In this document: positions 9,203 to 16,315 of the stretch, piece after piece
Numbering within the stretch: position 1 is the first letter of the stretch
Layout: each line of letters begins with the position of its first letter
Origin: Clostridiales bacterium
Lineage (GTDB): Bacteria > Bacillota > Clostridia > Saccharofermentanales > Saccharofermentanaceae
Assembly: GCA_017427465.1 (NCBI GenBank)
Contig: JAFRST010000009.1
Location: 1 to 46,833, forward strand
Length of the DNA stretch: 46,833 bases
Direction of reading: 5' to 3'
The notes under the pieces: model-generated
What the model was told of the DNA's origin: nothing
Database searches by the model: none
The model's input: the letters and a program-made list of their open reading frames with translations, nothing else
Translations under genes and position numbers: made by a program

Positions 9203-9227
9203 CCGCCCTTATAGGGCGGTTTTTTTA
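9203..9227 (+). terminator. Rho-independent terminator
   Basis: CCGCCC (9203-9208), loop TTATA, GGGCGG (9214-9219), then an uninterrupted run of T. It ends the cysteine-synthase-like transcript. Confidence 0.92.
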
Positions 9228-9272
9228 TCTGGAAAAACGTTATGCATTAAAACAATTACTTGTGAATAATTC

Positions 9273-9300
9273 TTGAAAAGATTCAGATTCGTGGGATAAA
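9273..9300 (+). promoter_or_regulatory. Weak candidate promoter for the zinc-ribbon paralogue cluster
   Basis: TTGAAA (9273-9278), 16-nt spacer, GATAAA (9295-9300). This is only a moderate consensus match, but it lies between a strong terminator and the next gene, where a promoter is expected. Confidence 0.35.
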
Positions 9301-9372
9301 CATGCTCGGAAGTAGTAAAATCAGACTATAAGACAAGGCTGTTCGAGAATGGCTGATTAATGGGAGGTGCAT

Positions 9373-9813
9373 ATGATTAGTTACATTAATTGTAAGAGAT
9401 GCGGCGCTTCTATAACGTATGACGATACTCAAGCTTTTATGTTTTGCGGTTCTTGTGGAACAAGATTTGAGAATACATTACCTCGAAATACTCAAAAGCA
9501 GTTTCAGCCAGCAGTTGGTTCTTACACCCCCCAACAGAAACAACCGAACTCAAACCTGATTGTCACATACAATACAACTAATCCGCGTTTGCAGATGTTT
9601 TTTAGAAATGCTACAACCGAAGAAAAGCTTTTCTTTGATCCGGGGCAAACAAGGTCGTTCAGTCTGACCCCTGGTACATATACACTTTTCTTAAGACTTG
9701 GCGGCAAGTTTTATAGAAAAGATGTAGCGGTGTCCGATTTTTTTACCACAAGGATTGATGCTGATTTCAACGGGAGAGCTCATATAAATGTCTATCAAAT
9801 GCAGCACAATTAA
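9373..9813 (+). CDS. Zinc-ribbon protein, first of three tandem paralogues
   Basis: 146 residues. The N-terminal zinc ribbon has CKRCG then CGSCG about 20 residues later, with the shared phrase YDDTQAFMFC between. A polar Q/P-rich linker follows (about 40-60), then a beta-rich C-terminal domain with NLIVTYN, FFDPGQTRSFSL, G-K-FYRKDV and RAHINVYQ. The same order occurs in the next two genes. ATG at 9373 is preferred over GTG at 9367, since GGGAGG at 9362-9367 is then 5 nt upstream. No membrane segment is seen, so it is probably cytoplasmic. Function unknown. It is visibly more A/T-rich than its paralogues. Confidence 0.75.
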   Translation: MISYINCKRCGASITYDDTQAFMFCGSCGTRFENTLPRNTQKQFQPAVGSYTPQQKQPNSNLIVTYNTTNPRLQMFFRNATTEEKLFFDPGQTRSFSLTPGTYTLFLRLGGKFYRKDVAVSDFFTTRIDADFNGRAHINVYQMQHN

Positions 9814-9860
9814 ATATTCAAAGAGACATCTTCCATTATTTAATCTGGTCGGAGGCAATT

Positions 9861-10361
9861 ATGATTCTTAATATGCAGTGCGAGAAATGTGGCTCGCCCG
9901 TTTTGTTTGATAATACCAGAGAGTATATGTTTTGTTGGCATTGCGGCAAAAAGATCTTTAATCCAGGTACTGTTGCAGCACCTGCTCAACAGATGGTGCC
10001 GGCTCCCGCACCCGGTCCCGCTCAGCTAACCCCTGTTCAGATGGCCCCTCTCAATGTAATGAGCGCTCCGGTGCAGAATTACTATAACGGTCCTAATCTG
10101 ATCGTTTCTTACGAGGCTGCCAATTCCAGTCTTCCTTTGTTTTTCAGGATCCATACTACGAATGAGAAGTTTTATATCAATCCCGGACAGTCGATCTCCT
10201 TGCGCCTTAACCAGGGACGCCATGCACTGTTTTTCGGATTCGGGAGCAAGTATTACAGAAGAGATATCAGGATCGTTCTCGGCAACGCTCCGATAAAGGC
10301 TGAATGCAGCTGGTTTAACAGAGCACAGATCAGGATCATCCAGTCTTCACCGATTTACTGA
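9861..10361 (+). CDS. Zinc-ribbon protein, second tandem paralogue
   Basis: 166 residues. The N-terminal ribbon CEKCGSPVLFDNTREYMFCWHCG is followed by a low-complexity Pro/Ala/Gln/Met linker (about 45-75), longer than in the sister genes. The C-terminal beta-rich domain starts at NLIVSYEAANSSLPLFFR and ends in RAQIRIIQ. Conserved positions shared by all three proteins include the PGQ/PGH turn before a serine or lysine strand, and a Y-R-R/K motif (KYYRRD here). A GGAGG at about 9851 precedes the ATG. Function unknown; the pairing of ribbon and sandwich suggests a protein- or nucleic-acid-interaction role, which is an inference. Confidence 0.75.
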   Translation: MILNMQCEKCGSPVLFDNTREYMFCWHCGKKIFNPGTVAAPAQQMVPAPAPGPAQLTPVQMAPLNVMSAPVQNYYNGPNLIVSYEAANSSLPLFFRIHTTNEKFYINPGQSISLRLNQGRHALFFGFGSKYYRRDIRIVLGNAPIKAECSWFNRAQIRIIQSSPIY

Positions 10362-10439
10362 AGGAACGCATAGACAATACGAAGATATATACTCAGAATA
10401 TCTGATATCATGATATAGGACTATTACAGGGAGGCAGGA

Positions 10440-10904
10440 ATGGATATTAGCGTTATTTGCAACAATTGCGGAGCACCGATTCAGTTTGATGACACCAAAG
10501 AATACATGTTCTGCTGGTCATGCGGACAGAAGATCTTAAGATTATCTGTTTTGACAGCTGTCATGCAGCAACAGAAGCCCGCGGCTATTTCGAACAAACC
10601 TCAGGCTCCCCGCGCAGCCGGTTCAAATCTTGCGATCACTTATGATTCTTCTATGTCGAATGTCAACATGACGGTGTTCTTTGGCGGCGGCAGCCAGCCG
10701 GTTCTCTTTACGAGCGGCAAATCAAAGAAGTTCCATTTGGAGCCGGGACACCACGATATCGTTTTCCAGATCGGCAACAGAAGCTACAGACGCTCTATAG
10801 ATATTATTCCCGGCGGTGCCGCTTACAAAGTAGAGTGCGGCTGGTGCGACGGCAGAGCTTATATCTCGATCCTTCAGCCTTCCGGCGGAATAATCGGAAG
10901 CTGA
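10440..10904 (+). CDS. Zinc-ribbon protein, third tandem paralogue
   Basis: 154 residues, same architecture: CNNCGAPIQFDDTKEYMFCWSCG ribbon, short linker, then NLAITYDSSMSNVNMTVFF, KKFHLEPGHHDIVF, RSYRRS and RAYISILQ. GGGAGG stands 7 nt before the ATG. Divergence between the three copies is substantial outside the ribbon and turn motifs, so this is an old duplication rather than an assembly artefact. It is followed after 42 nt by two small membrane proteins in the same direction. Confidence 0.75.
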   Translation: MDISVICNNCGAPIQFDDTKEYMFCWSCGQKILRLSVLTAVMQQQKPAAISNKPQAPRAAGSNLAITYDSSMSNVNMTVFFGGGSQPVLFTSGKSKKFHLEPGHHDIVFQIGNRSYRRSIDIIPGGAAYKVECGWCDGRAYISILQPSGGIIGS

Positions 10905-10946
10905 TCCGGTCTTTCACGGACAGAGATTCATAGGGAGGCAGATTAT

Positions 10947-11198
10947 ATGCTTTTGGCTCTTTCAGCTTTTGAGGATTTCATTGACAATTTCATCGAATAT
11001 GCCATTATGGCGGCCCCGCCGCTTCTCTTCATTGTTTTCCTGATACTGTTCATCGTAAACATAAGAAAGGTAAGACAGGACAGGAAGAAGCGCATCAAGG
11101 CCATCGTATTCGGGTCGATCTCTGTTGTATTTCTAATGATCGCCTTAGTCGAGATCTTCCTGATAGCTTTAATGGCTATGGCCGTTGCCCACATGTAA
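10947..11198 (+). CDS. Small two-helix membrane protein
   Basis: 83 residues. Two strongly hydrophobic segments (about 20-38 and 55-80) are separated by a very basic turn with VRQDRKKRIK, giving a hairpin with the loop in the cytoplasm. A short amphipathic N-terminus precedes them. GGGAGG at 10933-10938 supports ATG at 10947. Family not recognised; probably part of the 9373-12311 transcript. Confidence 0.65.
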   Translation: MLLALSAFEDFIDNFIEYAIMAAPPLLFIVFLILFIVNIRKVRQDRKKRIKAIVFGSISVVFLMIALVEIFLIALMAMAVAHM

Positions 11199-11207
11199 GG
11201 TGAAGCC

Positions 11208-11345
11208 ATGAAAAACAGGACTTTCGGCGTAATACTTACGCTTGTGATAATCATCGGTCTCGGCGTTACGGCAGGACTTCTGATCCACGGGTATAACCTT
11301 TGGAAACAGATATCGATCGTCGAGATGATCGCGAATTGGGGATAA
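11208..11345 (+). CDS. 45-residue single-pass membrane protein
   Basis: Reads MKNRTFGVILTLVIIIGLG and continues to a stop at 11343-11345. It has one hydrophobic helix (about 6-27) and a short C-terminal tail with aromatic residues. AAGGTGA at 11197-11203 gives a good ribosome-binding site, and the gene fits between its neighbours without overlap. It starts 9 nt after the previous stop and ends 3 nt before the next ATG, which supports coding despite its size. Function unknown. Confidence 0.6.
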   Translation: MKNRTFGVILTLVIIIGLGVTAGLLIHGYNLWKQISIVEMIANWG

Positions 11346-11348
11346 GTC

Positions 11349-12311
11349 ATGGACAAGAAGAAACTTAAGTGGCAGCTGGCTGTCATAGGCCTGGTGGTCT
11401 TGTTGTTCTTAGGAATCGATTTAGCGATTTACCAGCTGTTTATCAAGAGAGTAATAAGCCATCACTCACCAGGAATGCAGAAAATGAGCGTGGAAGTGTC
11501 CGACTATGTTCCTTTCACGGGTTCGGAAAATCTTTATTCCATCCAGGGAGCGGTAGAGCTTGAAGGCGACCTCCCGACCATCGACGGTGCAGCAGCTCTC
11601 ATGCCGATGTATGCAGGCTTTGTGGAGAGCATATATCCTGCGGATTCCGTGATATACAACGGCGAAAGTTACGATGATGCCAGCGCCATGCACTACACAA
11701 ATACCAGAGGTGCCTATAAGGACATCGTCGACGGCAATGCCGACCTGATAATCTGCGTTGCTCCTTCCCAGGAGCAGCTTGCTTATGCGGCACAGAACGG
11801 CGTTGATCTTGAGATGGTCGAGATCGGCAAAGACGCTTTTGTCTTCATCGTTAACTCGGATAACCCCGTGTCAGACCTTACCGTTGAGCAGATTCGCGGC
11901 ATATATTCGGGAGAAATAACCAATTGGAAAGAACTTGGCGGTCCTAACGTACCTATCGCCGCAATGAGGCGCAATGAAGGCAGCGGCTCCCAGACCGCTT
12001 TGGAAAATCTCATGGGTGACACGCCTATAGTTGCTGATTACACAGCGCTTTTTGGCAGTCCCATCGGGTTCTCGTTCAGGTACTACGTTACGGGAATGCT
12101 CGCCGAAGGCGGAGTAAAGATGCTTTCAGTCAATGGCGTCGAACCAAACATTGAGAATATCGCGAGCGGCGCTTATCCTGTCACAAGCAGCATCTATGCG
12201 GTCTACCGCAAAGGCGAGACCAATGAGAACGTCTATAAAGCTGTAGATTTTATGCTCTCCAAAGAAGGGCAGGAGATAGTCGAGAAGAGCGGCTACGTTC
12301 CGGTAAAATAG
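11349..12311 (+). CDS. PstS-like (PBP2) substrate-binding protein, membrane-anchored
   Basis: 320 residues. A basic start and a hydrophobic anchor (about 10-32) without a lipobox cysteine are followed by a periplasmic-binding-protein-like fold resembling phosphate-binding PstS. Landmarks are VDGNADLIICV, FVFIVNSDNPVSDLT, GEITNWKELGG and the anion-binding RRNEGSGSQTALE, then KEGQEIVEKSGYVPV. No pst permease or ATPase genes are nearby, so a role in sensing or scavenging an oxyanion is more likely than dedicated transport; this is inference. ATG at 11349 lies 3 nt after the small gene at 11208-11345. Confidence 0.8.
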   Translation: MDKKKLKWQLAVIGLVVLLFLGIDLAIYQLFIKRVISHHSPGMQKMSVEVSDYVPFTGSENLYSIQGAVELEGDLPTIDGAAALMPMYAGFVESIYPADSVIYNGESYDDASAMHYTNTRGAYKDIVDGNADLIICVAPSQEQLAYAAQNGVDLEMVEIGKDAFVFIVNSDNPVSDLTVEQIRGIYSGEITNWKELGGPNVPIAAMRRNEGSGSQTALENLMGDTPIVADYTALFGSPIGFSFRYYVTGMLAEGGVKMLSVNGVEPNIENIASGAYPVTSSIYAVYRKGETNENVYKAVDFMLSKEGQEIVEKSGYVPVK

Positions 12312-12394
12312 TTTTATAAACTGTTTGTGCTGCGAAGCACCGGTTTTGCGTTTTTGGTGCCGGCAGGCTCTGCGAAATATGGTTTAATGACTGA
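12312..12394 (+). other. 3' region after the binding-protein gene with a small hairpin
   Basis: GTGCT (12327-12331) and AGCAC (12336-12340) can pair; an alternative pairing is GCACC (12337-12341) with GGTGC (12356-12360). T runs follow both, so a weak terminator is possible. No gene is seen here. Confidence 0.35.
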
Positions 12395-12588
12395 TTTCCC
12401 CCAAAAATCGAAAAATGAATGATTTGGGGGAAAATGCAATCCGTTTTTCCCCTGAAATCTCAGTTTTTAGCAATTTAGGGGAAAAACAACGCCGATTTTC
12501 TCCCAAATCCTCGAAAATCGTTTATTTGGGTGAAAAGCGTGATTATTTTTCTCCCCGATTTAAGCAAAATCAGTTTTTTGGGGGAAAA
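12395..12588. repeat. Array of about four 51-nt units, each with an internal inverted repeat
   Basis: C-runs begin at 12398, 12449, 12502 and 12553, and G-runs at 12426, 12478, 12528 and 12580, so both motifs recur every 50-53 nt and alternate. Each C-run/G-run pair forms a hairpin-like dyad: 12395-12405 with 12423-12433 (11 bp perfect), 12444-12453 with 12477-12486 (10 bp perfect), 12496-12508 with 12524-12536 (one T-T mismatch), and 12546-12556 with 12580-12588 (one bulge). Surrounding AAAATC/GATTT tracts are also shared. No cas gene or unique spacers are present, so it is not CRISPR. It lies between convergent genes. Confidence 0.8.
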
Positions 12589-12604
12589 GGGAAATCAATA
12601 AGAA

Positions 12605-12640
12605 AAAGAGGGCATCTCAGCTGAGATACCCTCTTTGTTT
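12605..12640. terminator. Bidirectional terminator between convergent genes
   Basis: AAAGAGGG (12605-12612) pairs with CCCTCTTT (12629-12636), and inside it ATCTCAG pairs with CTGAGAT, with one C/A mismatch. T-rich sequence follows on the plus strand and the A-rich left flank supplies U's on the minus strand. It is placed to stop both the plus-strand unit ending at 12311 and the minus-strand gene at 12657-12971. Confidence 0.88.
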
Positions 12641-12656
12641 TGAATTTTCCCTTAGA

Positions 12657-12971
12657 TCAGAAGAGCATGAAGCCTGAAGCACGCTGGATGAGCTCATAGA
12701 TTGCTCCGCCCAAAATGATCATGACCACTACCCAGATGATAAAGCTGAGGATCGACAGGATAAGGCCGATGATACCTGTGATCTTGCCGGTCTTTGAAAA
12801 CTGGTTCTCTTCGCGGTCTTTAGTAGCAGAGCCGTGCAAAATGAGAGCAATTATTGCGGGAATCAAGCCGCAACCCCAATACCAGCAAAGGATGAGTGAT
12901 GCGATTCCGCATGACATGCAGGCAATGGATAAGCCTTTTGATGCGCGGGGCTTTTGTATTTGATTTTCCAT
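12657..12971 (-). CDS. DUF4190-like small membrane protein
   Basis: 104 residues. A hydrophilic start ending in RASKGLSIA is followed by a helix with cysteines (about 14-30), a second hydrophobic stretch to ~45 ending in LILHGSATKD, and a third helix pair at ~62-95. The pattern of short helices around a G-x-I-x-G turn before a polar loop and GKITGIIGLI is typical of DUF4190. AGGAGG lies ~12 nt upstream of the ATG on the minus strand. Function unknown. It converges on the array and terminator at 12395-12640. Confidence 0.7.
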   Translation of the reverse strand: MENQIQKPRASKGLSIACMSCGIASLILCWYWGCGLIPAIIALILHGSATKDREENQFSKTGKITGIIGLILSILSFIIWVVVMIILGGAIYELIQRASGFMLF

Positions 12972-13117
12972 AAATTCTTAATCCTCCTATTCTTCGGGGA
13001 ACGTTATTCCGACGATTCCCTTCTGTCGTGATTTTAGCAGAATGTGTATAAAACGCAAATTCGCATTGCTCTTTTATATTAAAAACTAAAAGCCCGATAG
13101 CCTTTCTGCGATACTCG

Positions 13118-13126
13118 TGCTATTCT
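13118..13126 (+). promoter_or_regulatory. Candidate extended -10 promoter of the nitrogenase-like/hyp/hydF operon
   Basis: TGCTATTCT is an extended -10 (TGn plus TATTCT) with no good -35. Starting from here the leader would be about 170 nt, unusually long for this genome's spacing. Confidence 0.4.
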
Positions 13127-13137
13127 TAAACTGCAAA

Positions 13138-13294
13138 GGAAAACAGCCGTAAAAAACCTGTTTCCGATGCGTTAAAACCGAATAACAATAATGACTCTGA
13201 CGGTGAGGTTGATTCCGAGCGGGAATAGTCTTTGATACGGCGTGTTATACGCTCATATTGGACTTCTTTATCGTCAGGACATGAGATAGAGGAG
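13138..13294 (+). promoter_or_regulatory. Potentially structured 5' leader of the operon
   Basis: Pairings visible in the untranslated region are GGAAAACAG (13138-13146) with CTGTTTCC (13158-13165, one bulged A); ATTCC (13212-13216) with GGAAT (13222-13226), which GACT (13193-13196)/AGTC (13227-13230) could enclose; GCGT (13240-13243) with ACGC (13249-13252); and a long-range CTGACG (13197-13202) with CGTCAG (13272-13277). The last ends 10 nt before the Shine-Dalgarno AGAGGAG (13288-13294). It matches no riboswitch class I know. There is no terminator hairpin, so any control would more likely be translational. Confidence 0.45.
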
Positions 13295-13301
13295 TTTTTT
13301 T

Positions 13302-14048
13302 ATGCTTAAGATCGCAATTTACGGTAAGGGCGGCATAGGCAAGTCGACAGTCACATCTAATCTGTCGGCAGCTTTCGCGAGCATGGGCAAGCGCGTTATC
13401 CAGATCGGATGCGATCCAAAGGCTGATTCGACGATCAACCTTCTTGGCGGCAAGCCCTTAAAGCCCGTTATCGAGATCCTCAAGGACGGTATCGATCCCA
13501 CATCCGCAAAGGAGATTTCCCAGGAGGGCTTCGGTGGCGTGCTCTGCATTGAGACAGGCGGACCTACACCGGGCCTTGGATGCGCAGGCAGAGGCATCAT
13601 TGCGACATTTAATCTCCTTGATGAACTGGGACTTTTCGAAGAATACAAGCCTGACGTAGTACTTTATGACGTCTTGGGCGACGTTGTCTGCGGAGGCTTT
13701 GCCGCACCTATCAGGGAAGGCTACGCTGAGCAGGTCCTTATCGTAACATCCGGCGAAAAGATGGCTCTTTATGCGGCCAACAATATCTGCCAGGCGGTAA
13801 GGAATTTCGAGGACAGGGGATATGCGAGCGTAAGAGGTATCATCCTTAACAAGCGCAACGTTCCCGGCGAAGACGAGAAGGTAAAGGAATTTGCCGGTGA
13901 ACACGGCACACCGGTCGTTGCGGTCATTCCGAGAAGTGATGACATTACGCTCTGTGAAGACAAGGGCATGACGGTCGTTGAAGGCGCAAGGGACTCCGAA
14001 GCGGCACAAAGATTCATCGATCTGGCAAAGATGCTTTTGGAAGGGTAA
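13302..14048 (+). CDS. NifH-like nitrogenase reductase family ATPase
   Basis: 248 residues, slightly shorter than NifH. P-loop GKGGIGKS is at residues 8-15. The two cysteines that ligate the inter-subunit [4Fe-4S] cluster are present: C94 in GLGCAGRG and C130 in [24 protein letters not shown] matches the NifH segment after the second cysteine. Such proteins are homodimers giving ATP-dependent single electrons to a NifDK-like partner. Genuine nitrogen fixation is unlikely: the partners are short and divergent and no nifB or other nif genes are present. It is first in an operon of eleven genes, 6 nt before a NifD-like gene. The RBS AGAGGAG is 7 nt upstream. Confidence 0.93.
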   Translation: MLKIAIYGKGGIGKSTVTSNLSAAFASMGKRVIQIGCDPKADSTINLLGGKPLKPVIEILKDGIDPTSAKEISQEGFGGVLCIETGGPTPGLGCAGRGIIATFNLLDELGLFEEYKPDVVLYDVLGDVVCGGFAAPIREGYAEQVLIVTSGEKMALYAANNICQAVRNFEDRGYASVRGIILNKRNVPGEDEKVKEFAGEHGTPVVAVIPRSDDITLCEDKGMTVVEGARDSEAAQRFIDLAKMLLEG

Positions 14049-14054
14049 ATATTC

Positions 14055-15380
14055 ATGAAGCACGAAGCGGTATTTTTTACAGCTGAAGAGATCTTAAAGC
14101 GCGGTAAGGCGGATATTCCGGACGAGCTTTTGTCCGGCAAGAATCTCGTATACAGTTCTCCCGCGACTCTTGCGTATAACTCTCCCGGAGCGGAAGGCTT
14201 CGGCGTTAAGAGAGCGGGCTTGAGCGTGCCCGAATCAATAATGCTGATCGTGGCTCCGGGGTGCTGCGGAAGAAACACTTCACTCATCTCTTCGATGCCC
14301 GAATACAAGAACAGATTCTTCTATCTCGAGATGAATGAACCGGATCTTGTAACCGGCCGCCACCTCAATAAGATTCCTGACGCTGTTAAGGAAGTTTTGT
14401 CATTCCTTAAGGACTCGGGCAGGAAGGTCCCGAAGGCCGTCATGATCTGCATCACATGTGTCGATGCTCTCCTTGGCACCGACATGGACAGAGTCTGCCG
14501 CAAGGCTGAGGATGCGTTGACCGGAGGAGAGTTTGAAGGCGTCAAGGTGCGCCCCTGCTACATGTACGCGCTTACGAGAGAAGGACGCCGTCCGCCGATG
14601 GTACATGTAAGACAGACGATCTATTCGCTTCTTGAGCCAATGGAAAAGGACCCGAGATCAGTAAATATCATCGGAGGTTTTGCGCCTATCGAGGACACTG
14701 AACTCATAACATATCTTAAGTCTTCCGGCATCAGGAACATCAGACAGATATCAACCTGCAGGACATACGAAGAGTTTCTCCAGATGGCAAGCGCAAACTT
14801 CAACATCGTTATCGATCCTGAGGCAAGAGCTGCCGCTGAGGACATGAATAAGAATCTCAACATCCCGTACATCGAGCTTACGAGAGTTTATTCGACGGAT
14901 AAGATCTCTTCGCAGTATAAAGCGCTCTCAAGCGTAGCGGGATTAGACATCATAGACAGTGAAGAAAAAGCCGAAGCCGACGAGGCAGTGGCAAGGCTTA
15001 AGGAAGCTTATCCTGATCTTACTTTCAATGTCGGCGAATGCACTAACGCGAATGCGTTCGAGCTCGCGTTAAGCCTTGTGAGAATGGGCTTTAAAGTAGA
15101 TGAGATCTACGCGACATTGGCACCTGAGAACTTCGTGTATGTGAAGAACCTTGCTATGCTCTCACCTGATACGAAGATCTACTGCAACATGGAGCCCACG
15201 ATGCTCTACTACAAGATCTCTTCTTCGAAGGCTCAGGTAACTGTCGGTAAGGACGCGAAATTCTATTGCCCTGACATTCCGAACATTGCATGGAACCAGG
15301 ATACGAGACCGTTCGGATATCAGGGGGTAAGAGATCTGATGAACAAGGTTTTCGAGGCGTTAAAGGAGGCAGAGGCATGA
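14055..15380 (+). CDS. Nitrogenase component-1-like protein, NifD-like subunit, first pair
   Basis: 441 residues, oxidoreductase/nitrogenase component 1 family. Cysteines sit where the family binds its FeS cluster: C70-C71 in APGCCGRN, and C132/C135 in ICITCVDALLGTD, which aligns with the C-x-x-x-x-GDD segment of NifD. INIIGG-type strand phrases and a C-terminal FGYQGVRDL echo the closing region of NifD. The FeMo-cofactor ligand context is not recognisable. The partner is the overlapping gene at 15377 and the likely electron donor is the NifH-like protein. The real substrate is unknown. ATG at 14055 follows AAGGG. Confidence 0.85.
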   Translation: MKHEAVFFTAEEILKRGKADIPDELLSGKNLVYSSPATLAYNSPGAEGFGVKRAGLSVPESIMLIVAPGCCGRNTSLISSMPEYKNRFFYLEMNEPDLVTGRHLNKIPDAVKEVLSFLKDSGRKVPKAVMICITCVDALLGTDMDRVCRKAEDALTGGEFEGVKVRPCYMYALTREGRRPPMVHVRQTIYSLLEPMEKDPRSVNIIGGFAPIEDTELITYLKSSGIRNIRQISTCRTYEEFLQMASANFNIVIDPEARAAAEDMNKNLNIPYIELTRVYSTDKISSQYKALSSVAGLDIIDSEEKAEADEAVARLKEAYPDLTFNVGECTNANAFELALSLVRMGFKVDEIYATLAPENFVYVKNLAMLSPDTKIYCNMEPTMLYYKISSSKAQVTVGKDAKFYCPDIPNIAWNQDTRPFGYQGVRDLMNKVFEALKEAEA

Positions 15381-16312
15381 AAGGATTAAGAAAAGTTCTG
15401 ACACCTTTTGCACCTGACCAGTCGGGCGCTTCAGGCGTGCTCTATTCGATGGGCGCGCTCATAGTAATTATCGATGCGGGCGGATGCACGGGCAACGTCT
15501 GCGGCTTTGACGAACCCAGATGGCATGAGACGAGAAGCGCGGTATTCTCCGCAGGGCTCCGCGACATGGATGCGATCCTGGGAAGAGATGAGCTTCTTGC
15601 ATCGAAGATCAAGTCCGCTACAGACCGCATCGATACATCTTTTGTAGCTGTGATCGGCACACCGGTCCCTGCTACGATCGGAACTGACTACAAGGCCCTT
15701 AAGAGGCTCATCGGGAGCAAGGTCGATATCCCTGTAGTCCCTGTCCAAACGAACGGCATGAAGCTCTATAACGAAGGCGAGAAGGAAGCATACAAGGCCC
15801 TCATCGATGAGTTCGCGGATGCAGTTCCTTCCGTAACCAAAGATCAGATCGTGCTTGGGCTTACGCCTCTTACATACGGCAAAGACCACATCGATATCAC
15901 GCTCGATGACATTAAGAATATCAGGGGCGCCAAGACTCTTATCGCGGCATCCTCTTCGGGAATCGATGCGTGCGAATATCTGGGCAGAGATTTTGAGATC
16001 GTAAGCCCTGTATTTAAGAACAATATTCCCGAAGGTATTACGGGCAAGACATTGGTGTGCCACGACGAAGTAGTCGGCAAGACAATAAGAGATGCCGGCG
16101 TTGACGTAGATATCGCTACTTTCTTTAAGCTGCACGACGCGGTTAAAAAGGAAGGCGATAAGAAGATAACCGAAGAAGATGAGTTCATCGCAATGGTAAG
16201 AGATGGCAGATACGACACTATCGCCGCTGACATATGCCTTAAGGATCTGGTACCTGATTACAAGGGCAACTGGGTTGACTTGAAATGCTTTGCAATAAGC
16301 GGGAGAACTTAA
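15377..16312 (+). CDS. Nitrogenase component-1-like protein, NifK-like subunit, first pair
   Basis: 311 residues, well short of NifK (about 450-520). The family's start is clear: LTPFAPDQSGASGVLYSMGA, then GGCTGNVCGFDEPRW with C37 and C42 at the cluster-ligand position, and SAGLRDMDAILGRD matching the E/D-D-A-x-x-G-G segment of NifK. Later parts carry ASSSGIDACEYL. The true start is ATG at 15377, which overlaps the NifD-like stop (ATGA); the longer frame from 15290 lies inside the upstream gene. It is homologous to the second K-like protein at 22400, which has the same GC and GL-D-DAI-G-D blocks. Confidence 0.85.
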   Translation: MKGLRKVLTPFAPDQSGASGVLYSMGALIVIIDAGGCTGNVCGFDEPRWHETRSAVFSAGLRDMDAILGRDELLASKIKSATDRIDTSFVAVIGTPVPATIGTDYKALKRLIGSKVDIPVVPVQTNGMKLYNEGEKEAYKALIDEFADAVPSVTKDQIVLGLTPLTYGKDHIDITLDDIKNIRGAKTLIAASSSGIDACEYLGRDFEIVSPVFKNNIPEGITGKTLVCHDEVVGKTIRDAGVDVDIATFFKLHDAVKKEGDKKITEEDEFIAMVRDGRYDTIAADICLKDLVPDYKGNWVDLKCFAISGRT

Positions 16313-16315
16313 GAA

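Noticed and set aside
12395..12588. Repeat array considered as CRISPR
   Set aside because: The units are imperfect throughout with no constant repeat plus unique spacers, and no cas genes are nearby.
12415..12624. A 69-codon open frame with repeated LGEK and FSP phrases
   Set aside because: It arises because the 51-nt DNA repeat is a multiple of three. There is no ribosome-binding site, it runs into the terminator stem, and the DNA-level dyads explain the pattern.
13302..16312. Genuine nitrogen fixation genes (nifHDK)
   Set aside because: The K-like subunit is only 311 residues, cofactor-ligand motifs are not recognisable, and no nifB, nifE, nifN or nifV is present. The context is hydrogenase maturation.
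13302..16312. Chlorophyll (BchLNB) or coenzyme F430 (CfbCD) reductase
   Set aside because: No tetrapyrrole genes are nearby, the subunit set differs, and the hyp/hydF linkage points elsewhere. A formal tree would be needed to exclude a distant relation.
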